Positions 55,219 to 64,000 of a stretch of 64,000 bases of DNA are shown piece after piece (the stretch's first letter is position 1; every line of letters begins with the position of its first letter). The stretch spans positions 784,003 through 848,002 of the forward strand of contig NZ_JAJITD010000001.1 in the NCBI RefSeq assembly GCF_020880815.1, given 5' to 3'. The translations under genes and the position numbers were made by a program. The notes below the pieces were generated by a model. It did no database searches and was not told the DNA's origin. It saw only the letters and a program-made list of their open reading frames with translations. Source of the DNA: Paraburkholderia sejongensis. Lineage in GTDB: Bacteria; Pseudomonadota; Gammaproteobacteria; Burkholderiales; Burkholderiaceae.

Positions 55219-56165
55219 GCCGCCGCCTCGCGGTTATCGGGTTGGTAGGGATGAACTTCGTGCCAGTGTCGCGCGATATCGACGCGCCGCGTGACCCACA
55301 CGCGATCGTGCTGTTCGATGTGATCGAGAAAACGCTGCAACGCGCGGAATCGTCCGGGGCGTCCGAGCAGCCGGCAGTGCATGCCGATCGACAGCATCTT
55401 CGGCACTTCGTCGCCCTCTTCGTACAGCACGTCGAACGCGTCGCGCAGATACGTGAAGAAGTGGTCCGCGGTATTGAAGCCTTGCGGGGTCGCGAAGCGC
55501 ATATCGTTGGTGTCGAGCGTGTACGGCACGATCAGTTGCGGCACCTTCGCGCCGCCCGTCACCTCTACGTCCATCCAGAACGGCAGATCGTCGCCGTAGT
55601 AATCCGAGTCGTACAGAAAGCCGCCGTATTCGGCGACGAGGCGATGCGTGTTCGGGCTGTCGCGGCCGGTGTACCAGCCGAGCGGCCGCACGCCGGTCAC
55701 GCGCTCGATCGCTTCCATGCCCAGCCGCATATGCTCGGCTTCCTGCTCCGGCGCCATGTCCTGATAGTGAATCCAGCGGTAGCCGTGACACGCGATCTCA
55801 TGACCGAGTTCGACGAACGCGCGCGCCACTTCAGGATGCCGTTCGAGCGCCATGCCGACGCCGAATACCGTCAGCGGCAGATCGCGCTTTTCGAATTCGC
55901 GCAAAATTCGCCATACGCCCGCGCGCGAGCCGTATTCGTAGATCGACTCCATGCTCATGTGGCGCGCCGGATAGGCGGCCGCGCCGACGATCTCCGACAG
56001 GAACTGCTCGGAGCCGGGGTCGCCGTGCAGCACGCAGTTTTCGCCGCCCTCCTCGTAGTTCAGGACGAATTGCACCGCGATACGCGCTCGCCCGGGCCAG
56101 TTCGCGTGCACCGGGTGGCGGCCGTAGCCGATCAGATCGCGTGGGTAGTTCGAATCGAGTGGCAT
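55215..56165 (-). CDS. puuE: Allantoinase, polysaccharide-deacetylase-like (PuuE)
   Basis: A 316-residue NodB-fold hydrolase of the PuuE group, cofactor-independent in characterised members and unrelated to amidohydrolase-type AllB. Blocks include FVLNYEEGGENCVLHGD, GHEIACHGYRWIHYQ, and GWYTGRDSPNT. It opens (S)-allantoin to allantoate. ATG at 56165 is chosen as the family start (MPLDSNYPRDLIGYG); an upstream in-frame extension is atypical. It is the first gene of the four-gene operon puuE-uraD-alc-allA. Confidence 0.93.
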   Translation of the reverse strand: MPLDSNYPRDLIGYGRHPVHANWPGRARIAVQFVLNYEEGGENCVLHGDPGSEQFLSEIVGAAAYPARHMSMESIYEYGSRAGVWRILREFEKRDLPLTVFGVGMALERHPEVARAFVELGHEIACHGYRWIHYQDMAPEQEAEHMRLGMEAIERVTGVRPLGWYTGRDSPNTHRLVAEYGGFLYDSDYYGDDLPFWMDVEVTGGAKVPQLIVPYTLDTNDMRFATPQGFNTADHFFTYLRDAFDVLYEEGDEVPKMLSIGMHCRLLGRPGRFRALQRFLDHIEQHDRVWVTRRVDIARHWHEVHPYQPDNREAAA

Positions 56166-56461
56166 GGTTTGACGGATGCGTAGTGACGGGATCAGGAATG
56201 CGCGTGAAGCCCGGGCGGTGCGCACATTTAAAGTAAGTACCGCTACGGTTTTAAAGCTTTCGGCGAGCAGCGCGTGGTTGCCTGCGCTGGCGTGCGATGC
56301 AACGCTTCCGGCGCACGCCAGCGGTGTCTGATTTTCCGCCGGGTGCCGCCTTCAGCGGCCGCCGCAACTGCCGCTAGTTGCCGTTACAGCCGCCGCGCCG
56401 AGTTGACCCAGTGTAGCTAAAACACCCCGTCGCGCCCATACAGCGACGCAGATAGTGCGTG

Positions 56462-57322
56462 TTACGCGGAGTGTATGTGCGAAGCCGCCGGGTCGGCGTT
56501 TACCCGCAACTCGGCGGCACCGTTCAGCGCGCTCGCCGCATCGGCCGCCGGCGCATGACGCTCGCCCGGCGCGGCCACCGGCTCGACGACGCCGGGGCTG
56601 AATGACGCCAGCGCGCCGTCGTAGCGCTTCGCGAGCGGCCGCGCATAATCGCCGCGTTTGGCGGTCGCGAGCCGCAACGCGACCAGCGCCTCGGTCCATT
56701 TGACGGCCGCCGTCACCCCTTCGATCACCGGCGCGCCGAGCGCGTCCTCGATCTGCGCGCACAGCTCGGCCATCCCCGCGCAGCCCAGCACGATCGCGTC
56801 CGAGCCGTCTTCATCGAGCGCGCGCCGGCATTCGTCGAGGATGATCCGGCGCGCCGCCGAGCCCGGCTTGTCGAGATCGAGCACCGCGACGTCGCTCGCA
56901 CGCACATTGCGGCAGAAGCGCTTCATTCCGTAGCGCTCGGCCAGATGCCACGCCATCCCGCAGGTGCGCGCGAGCGTCGTCACCACCGAGAAACCCGGCG
57001 CGAGCACGCTCGCAGCATGCATCGCCGCCTCGGCGATGCCGATCACCGGCCCGCGCGCCAGCTCGCGGGCCGCGTATAGCCCCGGATCGCCGAAGCACGC
57101 GATCACGTAGCCGTCGCAGCCGTCGCGCTCGCCGGCTGCAACCTCGGCGAGCAGACCGGGGGTGGCGAGTGCCTCGTCGTAATAGCCTTCGATCGACGGC
57201 GGCCCCATCGTCGGATTGACCGCGATCACTTCAGTGCCGGGCGCCGCAACTTCGCGCGCGCAGCGCCCCATCGCCTCGGTCATGCGGTGCGTCGTGTTCG
57301 GATTGATCAGTTTGATGCGCAT
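56462..57322 (-). CDS. hpxA: Asp/Glu/hydantoin racemase family, allantoin racemase-like
   Basis: A 286-residue cofactor-independent racemase. It has INPNTTHRMTEAMGR at the start and the two catalytic cysteines, Cys76 in ACFGDPG and Cys181 in LGCAGMAEL. HpxA-type members racemise allantoin and others act on 5-substituted hydantoins. ATG at 57322 has AGGAG. The last 45 or so residues are Ala/Pro-rich and not conserved. It lies with an NCS1 permease upstream and puuE downstream, supporting allantoin as substrate. Confidence 0.8.
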   Translation of the reverse strand: MRIKLINPNTTHRMTEAMGRCAREVAAPGTEVIAVNPTMGPPSIEGYYDEALATPGLLAEVAAGERDGCDGYVIACFGDPGLYAARELARGPVIGIAEAAMHAASVLAPGFSVVTTLARTCGMAWHLAERYGMKRFCRNVRASDVAVLDLDKPGSAARRIILDECRRALDEDGSDAIVLGCAGMAELCAQIEDALGAPVIEGVTAAVKWTEALVALRLATAKRGDYARPLAKRYDGALASFSPGVVEPVAAPGERHAPAADAASALNGAAELRVNADPAASHIHSA

Positions 57323-57401
57323 AACGACTCCTGTTCGACTTCTGTTGCGGGGGTGCGAACCTGGCTGCACCCGCCTGGACCCTTTCCCGAATCCGCCCGA
57401 T

Positions 57402-58883
57402 TCAGCGGACCAGCAGCCGATAGAACAGCGCGCCGAGCCCCGCGCCGATGAACCACGAGAAATTCGCGCAACCGTCGAGACCCGGCACCATCACGCAGAC
57501 CACCGCGATCAGCGCGGCCGGCAGCAACGCGGCCACCGCGCGATAGTTGACGCCGTTGCGATACCAGTACGAGCCATTCGGCGCGACCGAGTACAGATCG
57601 TCGAGCACGATCTTCTGACGCTTGACGAGGTAGTAATCGACGATCAGGACCCCGTACAAAGGTCCGATGAAGCTGCCGAGCACGTCGAGCGTGTAGTGAA
57701 TCACCGACGGGTTGTTGAACAGGTTCCACGGCGTGATGAAGATGGAGGCGACCGCCGCCAGCATGCCGCCCGCGCGCCAGCTGATCAGGCGCGGCGCGAC
57801 GTTCGAGAAGTCGAACGCCGGCGACACGAAGTTGGCGACGATGTTGATGCCGATCGTTGCGATCGTGAAGGTCAGCGCGCCGAGAATCACCGCCATCGGA
57901 TAGTCGATGCGGCCGACCGTTTCCACCGGATCGGTAATCAGTTCTCCGAACACCGGCAGCGTGGCCGCGGTGGTGATCACCGTGACCAGCGAAAACGCGA
58001 GGAAGTTGACTGGCAGGCCCCAGAAATTACCGCGCTTGACGCTGCGAAAGCTCTTGCCGTAGCGCGAGAAGTCGCCGAAGTTGAGCATCGGTCCGGAGAA
58101 GTACGACACCACCAGCGAGATCGCGGTGATCATCACCGGCACCACTTCCATGCCGTGATATTTGACGCCTCCGAGGTTGATGCCGATGTTGCGCCAGCCC
58201 GCGCGATACACCATGTAGCCGGCCAGAATGAACATCACCACGTACACGGCGGGGCCGGCGAAGTCGATGAACTTCTTGATCGTCTCCATCCCGTGCCAGA
58301 ACACCAATGCCTGAAGCACCCACAGCAGCATGAAGCCGGCCCAGCCGAGCGTCGACAGACCGAGCATGCCATGCCGGTGCACGTCCGCGTACGGCAGCAG
58401 CTGCGGCACGAACTTCAGCACGACGATCACCAGCGCGCTCGAAGCCAGATAAGTCTGGATTCCGTACCATGCGACCGCGATCAGGCCGCGAATCACCGCC
58501 GGCACGTTCGCGCCGAGCACGCCGAAAGTCGCGCGGCACGCGACCGGATACGGCACGCCGTTCGCCTGGCTCGGCTTCGCAATCAGGTTGCACAGCACGT
58601 TGACGATCGTGATGCCGACCAGCAGCGCCACCAGCACCTGCCAGCTCGTCAGGCCGAGCGCGAACAGGCTGCCCGCGAATACATAGCCGCCGACGCTGTG
58701 CACGTCGGACATCCAGAACGCGAAGATGTTGTAAGCGGTCCAGTTTTGCGCGCGTAGCGGCGCGAGGTCTTCGTTGTAGAGCCGCTCGCTGTAGCCGGCC
58801 GGGATCGACGAATTGACCTGAGTTGCGCCGTCCGCATAGTTCGAAACGGGATGACTGCCTGGCGATGCACTGAACTGAGCCAT
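57402..58883 (-). CDS. NCS1-family permease, allantoin/hydantoin type
   Basis: A 493-residue transporter with about 12 helices. The NCS1 block LYNEDLAPLRAQNWTAYNIFAFWMSDVHS matches PucI/HyuP-type permeases, and GVPYPVACRATFG is also typical. ATG at 58883 has AAGGAGG. It lies 79 bp upstream of the racemase gene on the same strand, so both probably form one unit importing and racemising allantoin or a similar compound. Confidence 0.88.
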   Translation of the reverse strand: MAQFSASPGSHPVSNYADGATQVNSSIPAGYSERLYNEDLAPLRAQNWTAYNIFAFWMSDVHSVGGYVFAGSLFALGLTSWQVLVALLVGITIVNVLCNLIAKPSQANGVPYPVACRATFGVLGANVPAVIRGLIAVAWYGIQTYLASSALVIVVLKFVPQLLPYADVHRHGMLGLSTLGWAGFMLLWVLQALVFWHGMETIKKFIDFAGPAVYVVMFILAGYMVYRAGWRNIGINLGGVKYHGMEVVPVMITAISLVVSYFSGPMLNFGDFSRYGKSFRSVKRGNFWGLPVNFLAFSLVTVITTAATLPVFGELITDPVETVGRIDYPMAVILGALTFTIATIGINIVANFVSPAFDFSNVAPRLISWRAGGMLAAVASIFITPWNLFNNPSVIHYTLDVLGSFIGPLYGVLIVDYYLVKRQKIVLDDLYSVAPNGSYWYRNGVNYRAVAALLPAALIAVVCVMVPGLDGCANFSWFIGAGLGALFYRLLVR

Positions 58884-59274
58884 GATTCCTCCTTTGAATG
58901 GGGACCGTCGATCGAAAATCGAAGGACATTGCATCGGCCATGCCAGTCGCTTGCCTCTCGCGCTCGCCTCGTGCTCGATTGCGCTCGCAGAGGCTGGCGC
59001 CGACAGTGCCGGCCGAGCCGCGGGTGTCTCCGTACTGAAGTACTTGTGCTTATCGCATCGCCGGCCGCCGCGGATTTCCGGCGATGCGTGACTGCCCGAT
59101 AACCGTCGCGTGGCGACGCACGTGCGTGTTCAGGCCGGCGGCGCCGCCTGGGGCCGCCTTGCCATGCTCGATGTGGTTTCAGTTCAACTCAGTGCGGCGC
59201 GCACCAGCAACGGGCGCTCGCCGGCTGTCTGCCTCAGCCTCGGGTGGACCTGGCTGCGGCTGTCTTCAGGATGT
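58884..59274. other. 391-bp gap upstream of the NCS1 permease gene
   Basis: It must carry the permease promoter. GCATCGCCGG (59055-59064) and CCGGCGATGC (59078-59087) form a 10-bp stem with a 13-base loop, possibly a gntR terminator although no U-run follows. No TTGTCAACAA operator, of the kind seen upstream of gntR, was found here. Confidence 0.5.
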
Positions 59275-59976
59275 TTATTTCGACGCCAGCGCGCCGAATA
59301 CTTCGTGCAAATCCGCCGCGCCGCGCGCGGGACGCTCCAGCATTTTCAACTCGACGCTTTGCAGATGGCGCGACATCAGCGCCGCCGCCTGTTTCGCATC
59401 GCCGGCGTCGAGCGCGGTGAGAATCGCTTCGTGGTCCTCGAACGAGCACGGGCTGCGTCCGAGCGACTCGTACAGCGCGGAAATCAGCGTGGAGCGCGCG
59501 ACCAGCCCATGCAGACAATCGCACAGCACGGTGTTGCCGGTCAGACTCGCAAGCTCGGTATGAAACTCGCCCGACAGGCGGATCCACGCCGGAAAGTCGC
59601 GCGTTTCGAACGCCTTGCGCTCGCGGCCGATCATTGCGCCGATGCTCTTCAAACGCCGCATGCCGTGTCCGCTACAGATCTTTTCGACGACGGCCAGCTC
59701 GATGATGCGGCGCATTTCGAATACCTCGTGCACCTCCTGCAGCGACGGACTCGCGACAAACGCGCCGCGATTCGGCTCGAGGTCGACGAGGCGTTCGCCG
59801 GCCAGTTGCGACAGCGCCTGGCGGATCGGCCCCCGCTTCACGCCGAATACTTCGCAGAGCTGAGCTTCGGTCAGCTTCGCGCCGGGGGCCAGCCGATGCT
59901 CGAGGATCGCGGCGCGGATACGCTCGGCGATCGCTTCGGGTTTCGCACTGCTCGCGGCGGAATCGGTGTCGGACAT
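59275..59976 (-). CDS. GntR-family regulator, FadR/FCD subgroup
   Basis: A 233-residue regulator. The N-terminal winged HTH reads AERIRAAILEHRLAPGAKLTEAQLCEVFGVKRGPIRQALSQLAGERLVDL, and the C-terminal helical FCD domain has metal-ligand-like residues (EMRR, EFHTEL, EDHEAIL). ATG at 59976 is preferred over one at 60018 because it starts the normal N-terminus and leaves the promoter clear. It is probably the regulator of the allantoin/urate genes downstream and of itself. Confidence 0.85.
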   Translation of the reverse strand: MSDTDSAASSAKPEAIAERIRAAILEHRLAPGAKLTEAQLCEVFGVKRGPIRQALSQLAGERLVDLEPNRGAFVASPSLQEVHEVFEMRRIIELAVVEKICSGHGMRRLKSIGAMIGRERKAFETRDFPAWIRLSGEFHTELASLTGNTVLCDCLHGLVARSTLISALYESLGRSPCSFEDHEAILTALDAGDAKQAAALMSRHLQSVELKMLERPARGAADLHEVFGALASK

Positions 59977-60000
59977 GATGTGCGTCTCGGTATGTTGGTC

Positions 60001-60032
60001 ATCATAGGATGGACACAAATATTGTCAACAAT
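60001..60032 (-). promoter_or_regulatory. gntR promoter with overlapping operator
   Basis: On the minus strand TTGACA (60023-60028) and TATGAT (60001-60006) are spaced 16 bp, a near-consensus promoter. ATTGT-CA-ACAAT (60021-60032) covers the -35 element and has the TTGT-NN-ACAA form of FadR-type operators, so autorepression is likely. Confidence 0.75.
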
Positions 60033-60159
60033 TTTTGCGTCGATTTTTGACAGTTTCGGGGTGACGGGTATGGTGCGGTGGCCGCAATCCCCGGCTGGCC
60101 GGCCTTCCGCTGAGAATCTTACCCGATGGAAGTGGCGCAGCCGGTTGATGTAGACAGGT

Positions 60160-60173
60160 TTTTGTCAACAAAA
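60160..60173. promoter_or_regulatory. Second GntR-type operator
   Basis: TTTTGT-CA-ACAAAA is a palindrome with the same TTGT-CA-ACAA core, centred 140 bp from the first site. Both lie upstream of gntR only. The rest of the 322-bp gap holds no gene. Confidence 0.7.
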
Positions 60174-60298
60174 GCTGCGTATATTGGCGGGTGGGGTGGG
60201 CGGCTGGGACGACAAAACCAGGACGGTTAGTTGCGTTATCGGGATTGAAAAAAGAGCGGACTTTGAATCTGTGCAACGACCCGTTGCACAGATCGCCA

Positions 60299-61225
60299 TC
60301 ACGCCAGATACGGATACCCCGACACCGTCAGCCTGAACCCCTGCGAGTTGGCAACCAGCCGGGCATCGGCGCCCACCGGCAACGTCACCATGTTGCGGAT
60401 ATGCCCGAACTGCAAACCGGTGATGACCGGAATGCCGACCAGCGCGCGCACCTGCTCGATCATCGCTTGCAGGTCGTAGCCGTTGTCGTAGTCATATTGC
60501 TTGCCGCCCGAGAAATCGCCGAGCACAAGCGCCTGCTGCTGCGCGAGGATGCCGGCCAGATGCAACTGATAGATCATCCGCTCGATCCGGAACGGCTGCT
60601 CGTTGACGTCCTCGAGAAACAGGATGCCGCCCTGCACCGGCGGCATATACGGCGTGCCGACCAGCGATGCCAGCACGGCCAGATTGCCGCCCCACAACAT
60701 GCCGGACACGTCGACGGTTTGCGTCTGCGGGGTGTTGCCGGTCACCGTGATGGTGGGCTTCGTCAGCGCCGACCAGAAGTGCTGCATCGTGAATTCGCTC
60801 ACTTCGTCGGCGCCGAAATCGCTCATCAGCATCGGGCCGCCGAAGGTCTTCACGCCCGCACGCGCGAGCAGCGCCATCTGGACCGCGGTGAAGTCGCTAT
60901 GGCCGACCAGTGCGATCGGCTGATCGGCGAGCCGCCGTTGCAGGCCTTCGTAGTCGAGTCCGTGCAGGATTCGCACCGCGCCGTAGCCGCCGCGCACCGC
61001 GAGCACGACGTCGGGCAGATCGCGCGACGGATCGGCGAGCCGGTTCAGGTCGGCCGCGCGTTCGCCGTCGGTACCCGCGAAGCGCTGATAGCGACGCCGC
61101 GCGGCGTCCTCGCCTTGCACCCGGTGCCCTTGCGCGCGCAGCCGATGCAACGCGCGATGCAGCACCTCCGGATCATGCGGATAACCGGACGGCGCGATCA
61201 GTTCGATGGTGCGATGAGCGGTCAT
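60299..61225 (-). CDS. ldcA: LD-carboxypeptidase (muramoyltetrapeptide carboxypeptidase), S66 family
   Basis: A 308-residue S66 serine peptidase. The nucleophile is Ser110 in ALVGHSDF, FLEDVNE supplies the Glu, and LQFGHIRNMVTLPVG the His. It removes D-Ala from tetrapeptides during peptidoglycan recycling in the cytoplasm. It lies 64 bp after tadA on the same strand. Confidence 0.9.
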   Translation of the reverse strand: MTAHRTIELIAPSGYPHDPEVLHRALHRLRAQGHRVQGEDAARRRYQRFAGTDGERAADLNRLADPSRDLPDVVLAVRGGYGAVRILHGLDYEGLQRRLADQPIALVGHSDFTAVQMALLARAGVKTFGGPMLMSDFGADEVSEFTMQHFWSALTKPTITVTGNTPQTQTVDVSGMLWGGNLAVLASLVGTPYMPPVQGGILFLEDVNEQPFRIERMIYQLHLAGILAQQQALVLGDFSGGKQYDYDNGYDLQAMIEQVRALVGIPVITGLQFGHIRNMVTLPVGADARLVANSQGFRLTVSGYPYLA

Positions 61226-61289
61226 GGCGAGACCTGTTGGGTGTGATTGTTTTGAAGCGGTTTGGCGGGTGGCGGATCGTTACCCGATG

Positions 61290-62392
<1,103 letters not shown>

Positions 62393-62437
62393 CTGCAATC
62401 CACTACGTTGCGGCCCGAGCATTCTATCAGGGAGCCT

Positions 62438-63025
62438 TCACGGCTTCCCGGCCAACGACCAGCGCGCCAACTCGACATGCTGGTTGCGCCCGAGCAGGCT
62501 GTGGACCAGCACGAATTCGCGCACGTTCCAGCAGACCGGCTCGACCGGCCGGCGCTCAGCCCAGGGCATTCCGTACGCCAGCGTCACATGCGGCGTAAAA
62601 CGCGCATCGGGCTCGATGCCAAGTTCGCCCAACGCCGCTTCGAGCGCATCGTGAAGCGCATGCAAACCCTGCACGCCATCTTCGCCGACCAACACCGCGG
62701 GGCCCGGCCGGGGCTTTTTGGCAAAGCTCGTGAGCGCGTCGAACTCGACCGTGAACGGCGCGATGCTGAGCGTCGTCGCTGCCCGCCTGGCCCCCTCGAT
62801 ACGTTCGTCCGGCAAGCCGCCCGCGAAGTTGCCCAGATGCCGCAGCGTCACATGCAGACGGTTCGCCGCGAGCGGCTTGCTGCGCACCCGCGCGTCCGCG
62901 CACAGTTGCTGCGCGAACTTCGCGATTCCGGCCGCGGTGTTGCGGTCGGGATAGACCGCGAAAAAGAGTCCGTCCGTGGGTGGTGGCGGCGCCTCGAGCC
63001 CGGGCAGCCATAGTTGTTCAGGCAT
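62438..63025 (-). CDS. thpR: RNA 2',3'-cyclic phosphodiesterase (2'-5' RNA ligase family)
   Basis: A 195-residue 2H phosphoesterase with the two HxTx motifs, HVTL at 58-61 and HVTL at 146-149. It opens 2',3'-cyclic phosphate on RNA and can also seal 2'-5' bonds. ATG at 63025 has GAGGCAAG upstream. A LexA-type box lies 57 bp before the start; no other gene could be served by it. Confidence 0.88.
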   Translation of the reverse strand: MPEQLWLPGLEAPPPPTDGLFFAVYPDRNTAAGIAKFAQQLCADARVRSKPLAANRLHVTLRHLGNFAGGLPDERIEGARRAATTLSIAPFTVEFDALTSFAKKPRPGPAVLVGEDGVQGLHALHDALEAALGELGIEPDARFTPHVTLAYGMPWAERRPVEPVCWNVREFVLVHSLLGRNQHVELARWSLAGKP

Positions 63026-63081
63026 CTTGCCTCGTTCCTTCGCTGGGTTTGCGGGCCCGCTCGGGCGCGTTCCAGTCATAG

Positions 63082-63101
63082 TACTGTACATTCATACAGT
63101 A
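63082..63101. promoter_or_regulatory. LexA (SOS) box upstream of thpR
   Basis: TACTGTACATTCATACAGTA fits CTGT-N8-ACAG exactly, with matching flanking TA bases on both sides. A TATACT overlaps its distal end on the minus strand and could be the -10 element, so LexA would block the promoter. The gap to the next gene (63102-63219) holds nothing else. Confidence 0.8.
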
Positions 63102-63219
63102 TAGAGGATCGAGTCGTAAAAAAGGGGCCATCTGCGCACTGAAGGACCTGGCCGGCGCGCGGCGCTGCTCGATCCACGCGCGAAGCCCCGATGATCAATC
63201 TCTCGATGCGAGCGCGCGC

Positions 63220-64000
63220 CTAGCGCAGCGGCCGCGCAATCAGATCGTCGAGCAGCGCGGCATAGGTGGCGACCACTTGGCGATCATCGGGCAGAAAACG
63301 GACAATCCCGGTGCGCTGCTTCTCGCGATACCACGACGCATGCGCGTCGTGATTTTCGAGCGCTTCGATCGCCTTGCGCGCGCCCTCTTCCACATCGTTG
63401 CCGCGGTAGTAGTAACCGAGGTCCGCGCACAGATGCGCGTTGTGCACGAGCGGATAACCCTGCCAGCACACTTCGAGGTAGAAATAATTGAGCGGGTTTT
63501 CGAGTTGATGGGAGATCACGATATCCGTGTTCTGCGCGAGAAAAGTCGGCGTTTCGTGGCGTCCCAGAAACACCGCCTTGTGATTGCGCACGATATCGAG
63601 CTGATTCATCAGCGCGATGAATTCCTTGCTTTCGCGCGCGATCCGGTCGGCATTGGTGACCTGCAGCAGCTCGACGCTATCGGGCCGCTGCCGGTACACC
63701 AGTTCCGCAATCAGCGCCGGATACAGGCAGAACTTCACGACGTTGATGTTCGGCTCCATCACGCTGAGCCGTTTCGCGCCATCGCGCGGCTGGTACACGC
63801 CGGCGTTCGGCAGGCTTTTCACGCGCTCGTCGAGAAACATCGGACTCCAGACGAACGGCACCGCCCGCGCGCTCTGTCGGCGCAACACCTCGAAATACGA
63901 ACGGCTGATATGGTCGACCTGCGGGATCATCCAGATATCGTCGTAGCGCTGGTTGACGAACAGGTTTTCGCCCCACATCGGCTTGCGAAACAGAACCGAC
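63220..64000 (-). CDS. DUF2827-like protein (N-terminus cut by window edge)
   Basis: At least 260 residues are open on the minus strand and the frame continues past the right edge. Sequence blocks include FVWSPMFLDERVKSLP, SVMEPNINVVKFCLYPALIAEL, NTDIVISHQLENPLNYFYLEVCWQGYPLVHNAHLC and DLGYYYRGNDVEEG. The fold looks like a GT-B glycosyltransferase C-terminal half, with a Glu-rich nucleotide-sugar region, and it resembles DUF2827 proteins common in Burkholderia surface-polysaccharide loci. The function is inferred. Confidence 0.65.
   Translation of the reverse strand, partial: SVLFRKPMWGENLFVNQRYDDIWMIPQVDHISRSYFEVLRRQSARAVPFVWSPMFLDERVKSLPNAGVYQPRDGAKRLSVMEPNINVVKFCLYPALIAELVYRQRPDSVELLQVTNADRIARESKEFIALMNQLDIVRNHKAVFLGRHETPTFLAQNTDIVISHQLENPLNYFYLEVCWQGYPLVHNAHLCADLGYYYRGNDVEEGARKAIEALENHDAHASWYREKQRTGIVRFLPDDRQVVATYAALLDDLIARPLR

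Overview
The window is high-GC DNA with dense, mostly divergent or convergent operons and many LysR/TetR regulators. Gene content and protein style point to a beta-proteobacterium of the Burkholderiaceae, most likely Paraburkholderia/Burkholderia. This is an inference from families and composition; no rRNA or tRNA gene, phage, IS element or CRISPR array was seen. Both ends cut a gene: a LacI-type regulator on the left and a DUF2827-like protein on the right.

Layout. 1-5.0 kb: a minus-strand 2-ketogluconate operon, kguE-kguK-kguT-kguD followed by its PtxS-like LacI regulator, with a perfect 18-bp palindrome in front of kguE. 5.1-8.2 kb: a LysR regulator divergent from a YeiH-type sulfate-exporter-family protein, then a GST-like protein. 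8.3-12.7 kb: a ClC channel/exchanger with CBS domains, three small proteins, and a LysR regulator with a long C-terminal tail. 12.8-19.4 kb: a TetR repressor divergent from a three-gene RND efflux operon. 19.9-26.0 kb: a class A penicillin-binding protein with DnaA-box-like repeats on both sides, a ribbon-helix-helix-like orphan, and a PspA/IM30 plus TPR membrane protein pair. 26.1-29.5 kb: TetR divergent from a Baeyer-Villiger-type monooxygenase and an alpha/beta hydrolase. 29.6-31.3 kb: a candidate 43-aa membrane micropeptide and a soluble chemoreceptor. 31.4-35.5 kb: a polyamine ABC operon potFGHI. 36-42.5 kb: mntH, a DUF1289 protein, an MFS exporter, an ABC-F ATPase, a beta-hydroxyacid dehydrogenase and a dodecin.

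42.6-60 kb is a purine-catabolism island. It has a BMP-type nucleoside/purine ABC importer, a LysR regulator and an 8-oxoguanine-deaminase-like amidohydrolase. The full ring-opening route follows: PuuD urate oxidase, 5-hydroxyisourate hydrolase, OHCU decarboxylase, PuuE allantoinase, allantoicase and ureidoglycolate lyase. A hydantoin/allantoin racemase, an NCS1 permease and a FadR-type GntR regulator complete it. Together these would import purines and convert urate to glyoxylate plus urea. 60.3-63.0 kb is a housekeeping block (ldcA, tadA, a DUF1992 gene and thpR), with a near-ideal LexA box in front of thpR.

Most of the window is recognisable metabolism and transport. The less explained items are the LexA-boxed thpR, the micropeptide ORF, the orphan XRE gene with a duplicated 16-bp leader, the DnaA-box-like blocks around the PBP gene, and three tandem duplications in the mntH leader. 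None is strong enough to be called a new system from sequence alone.
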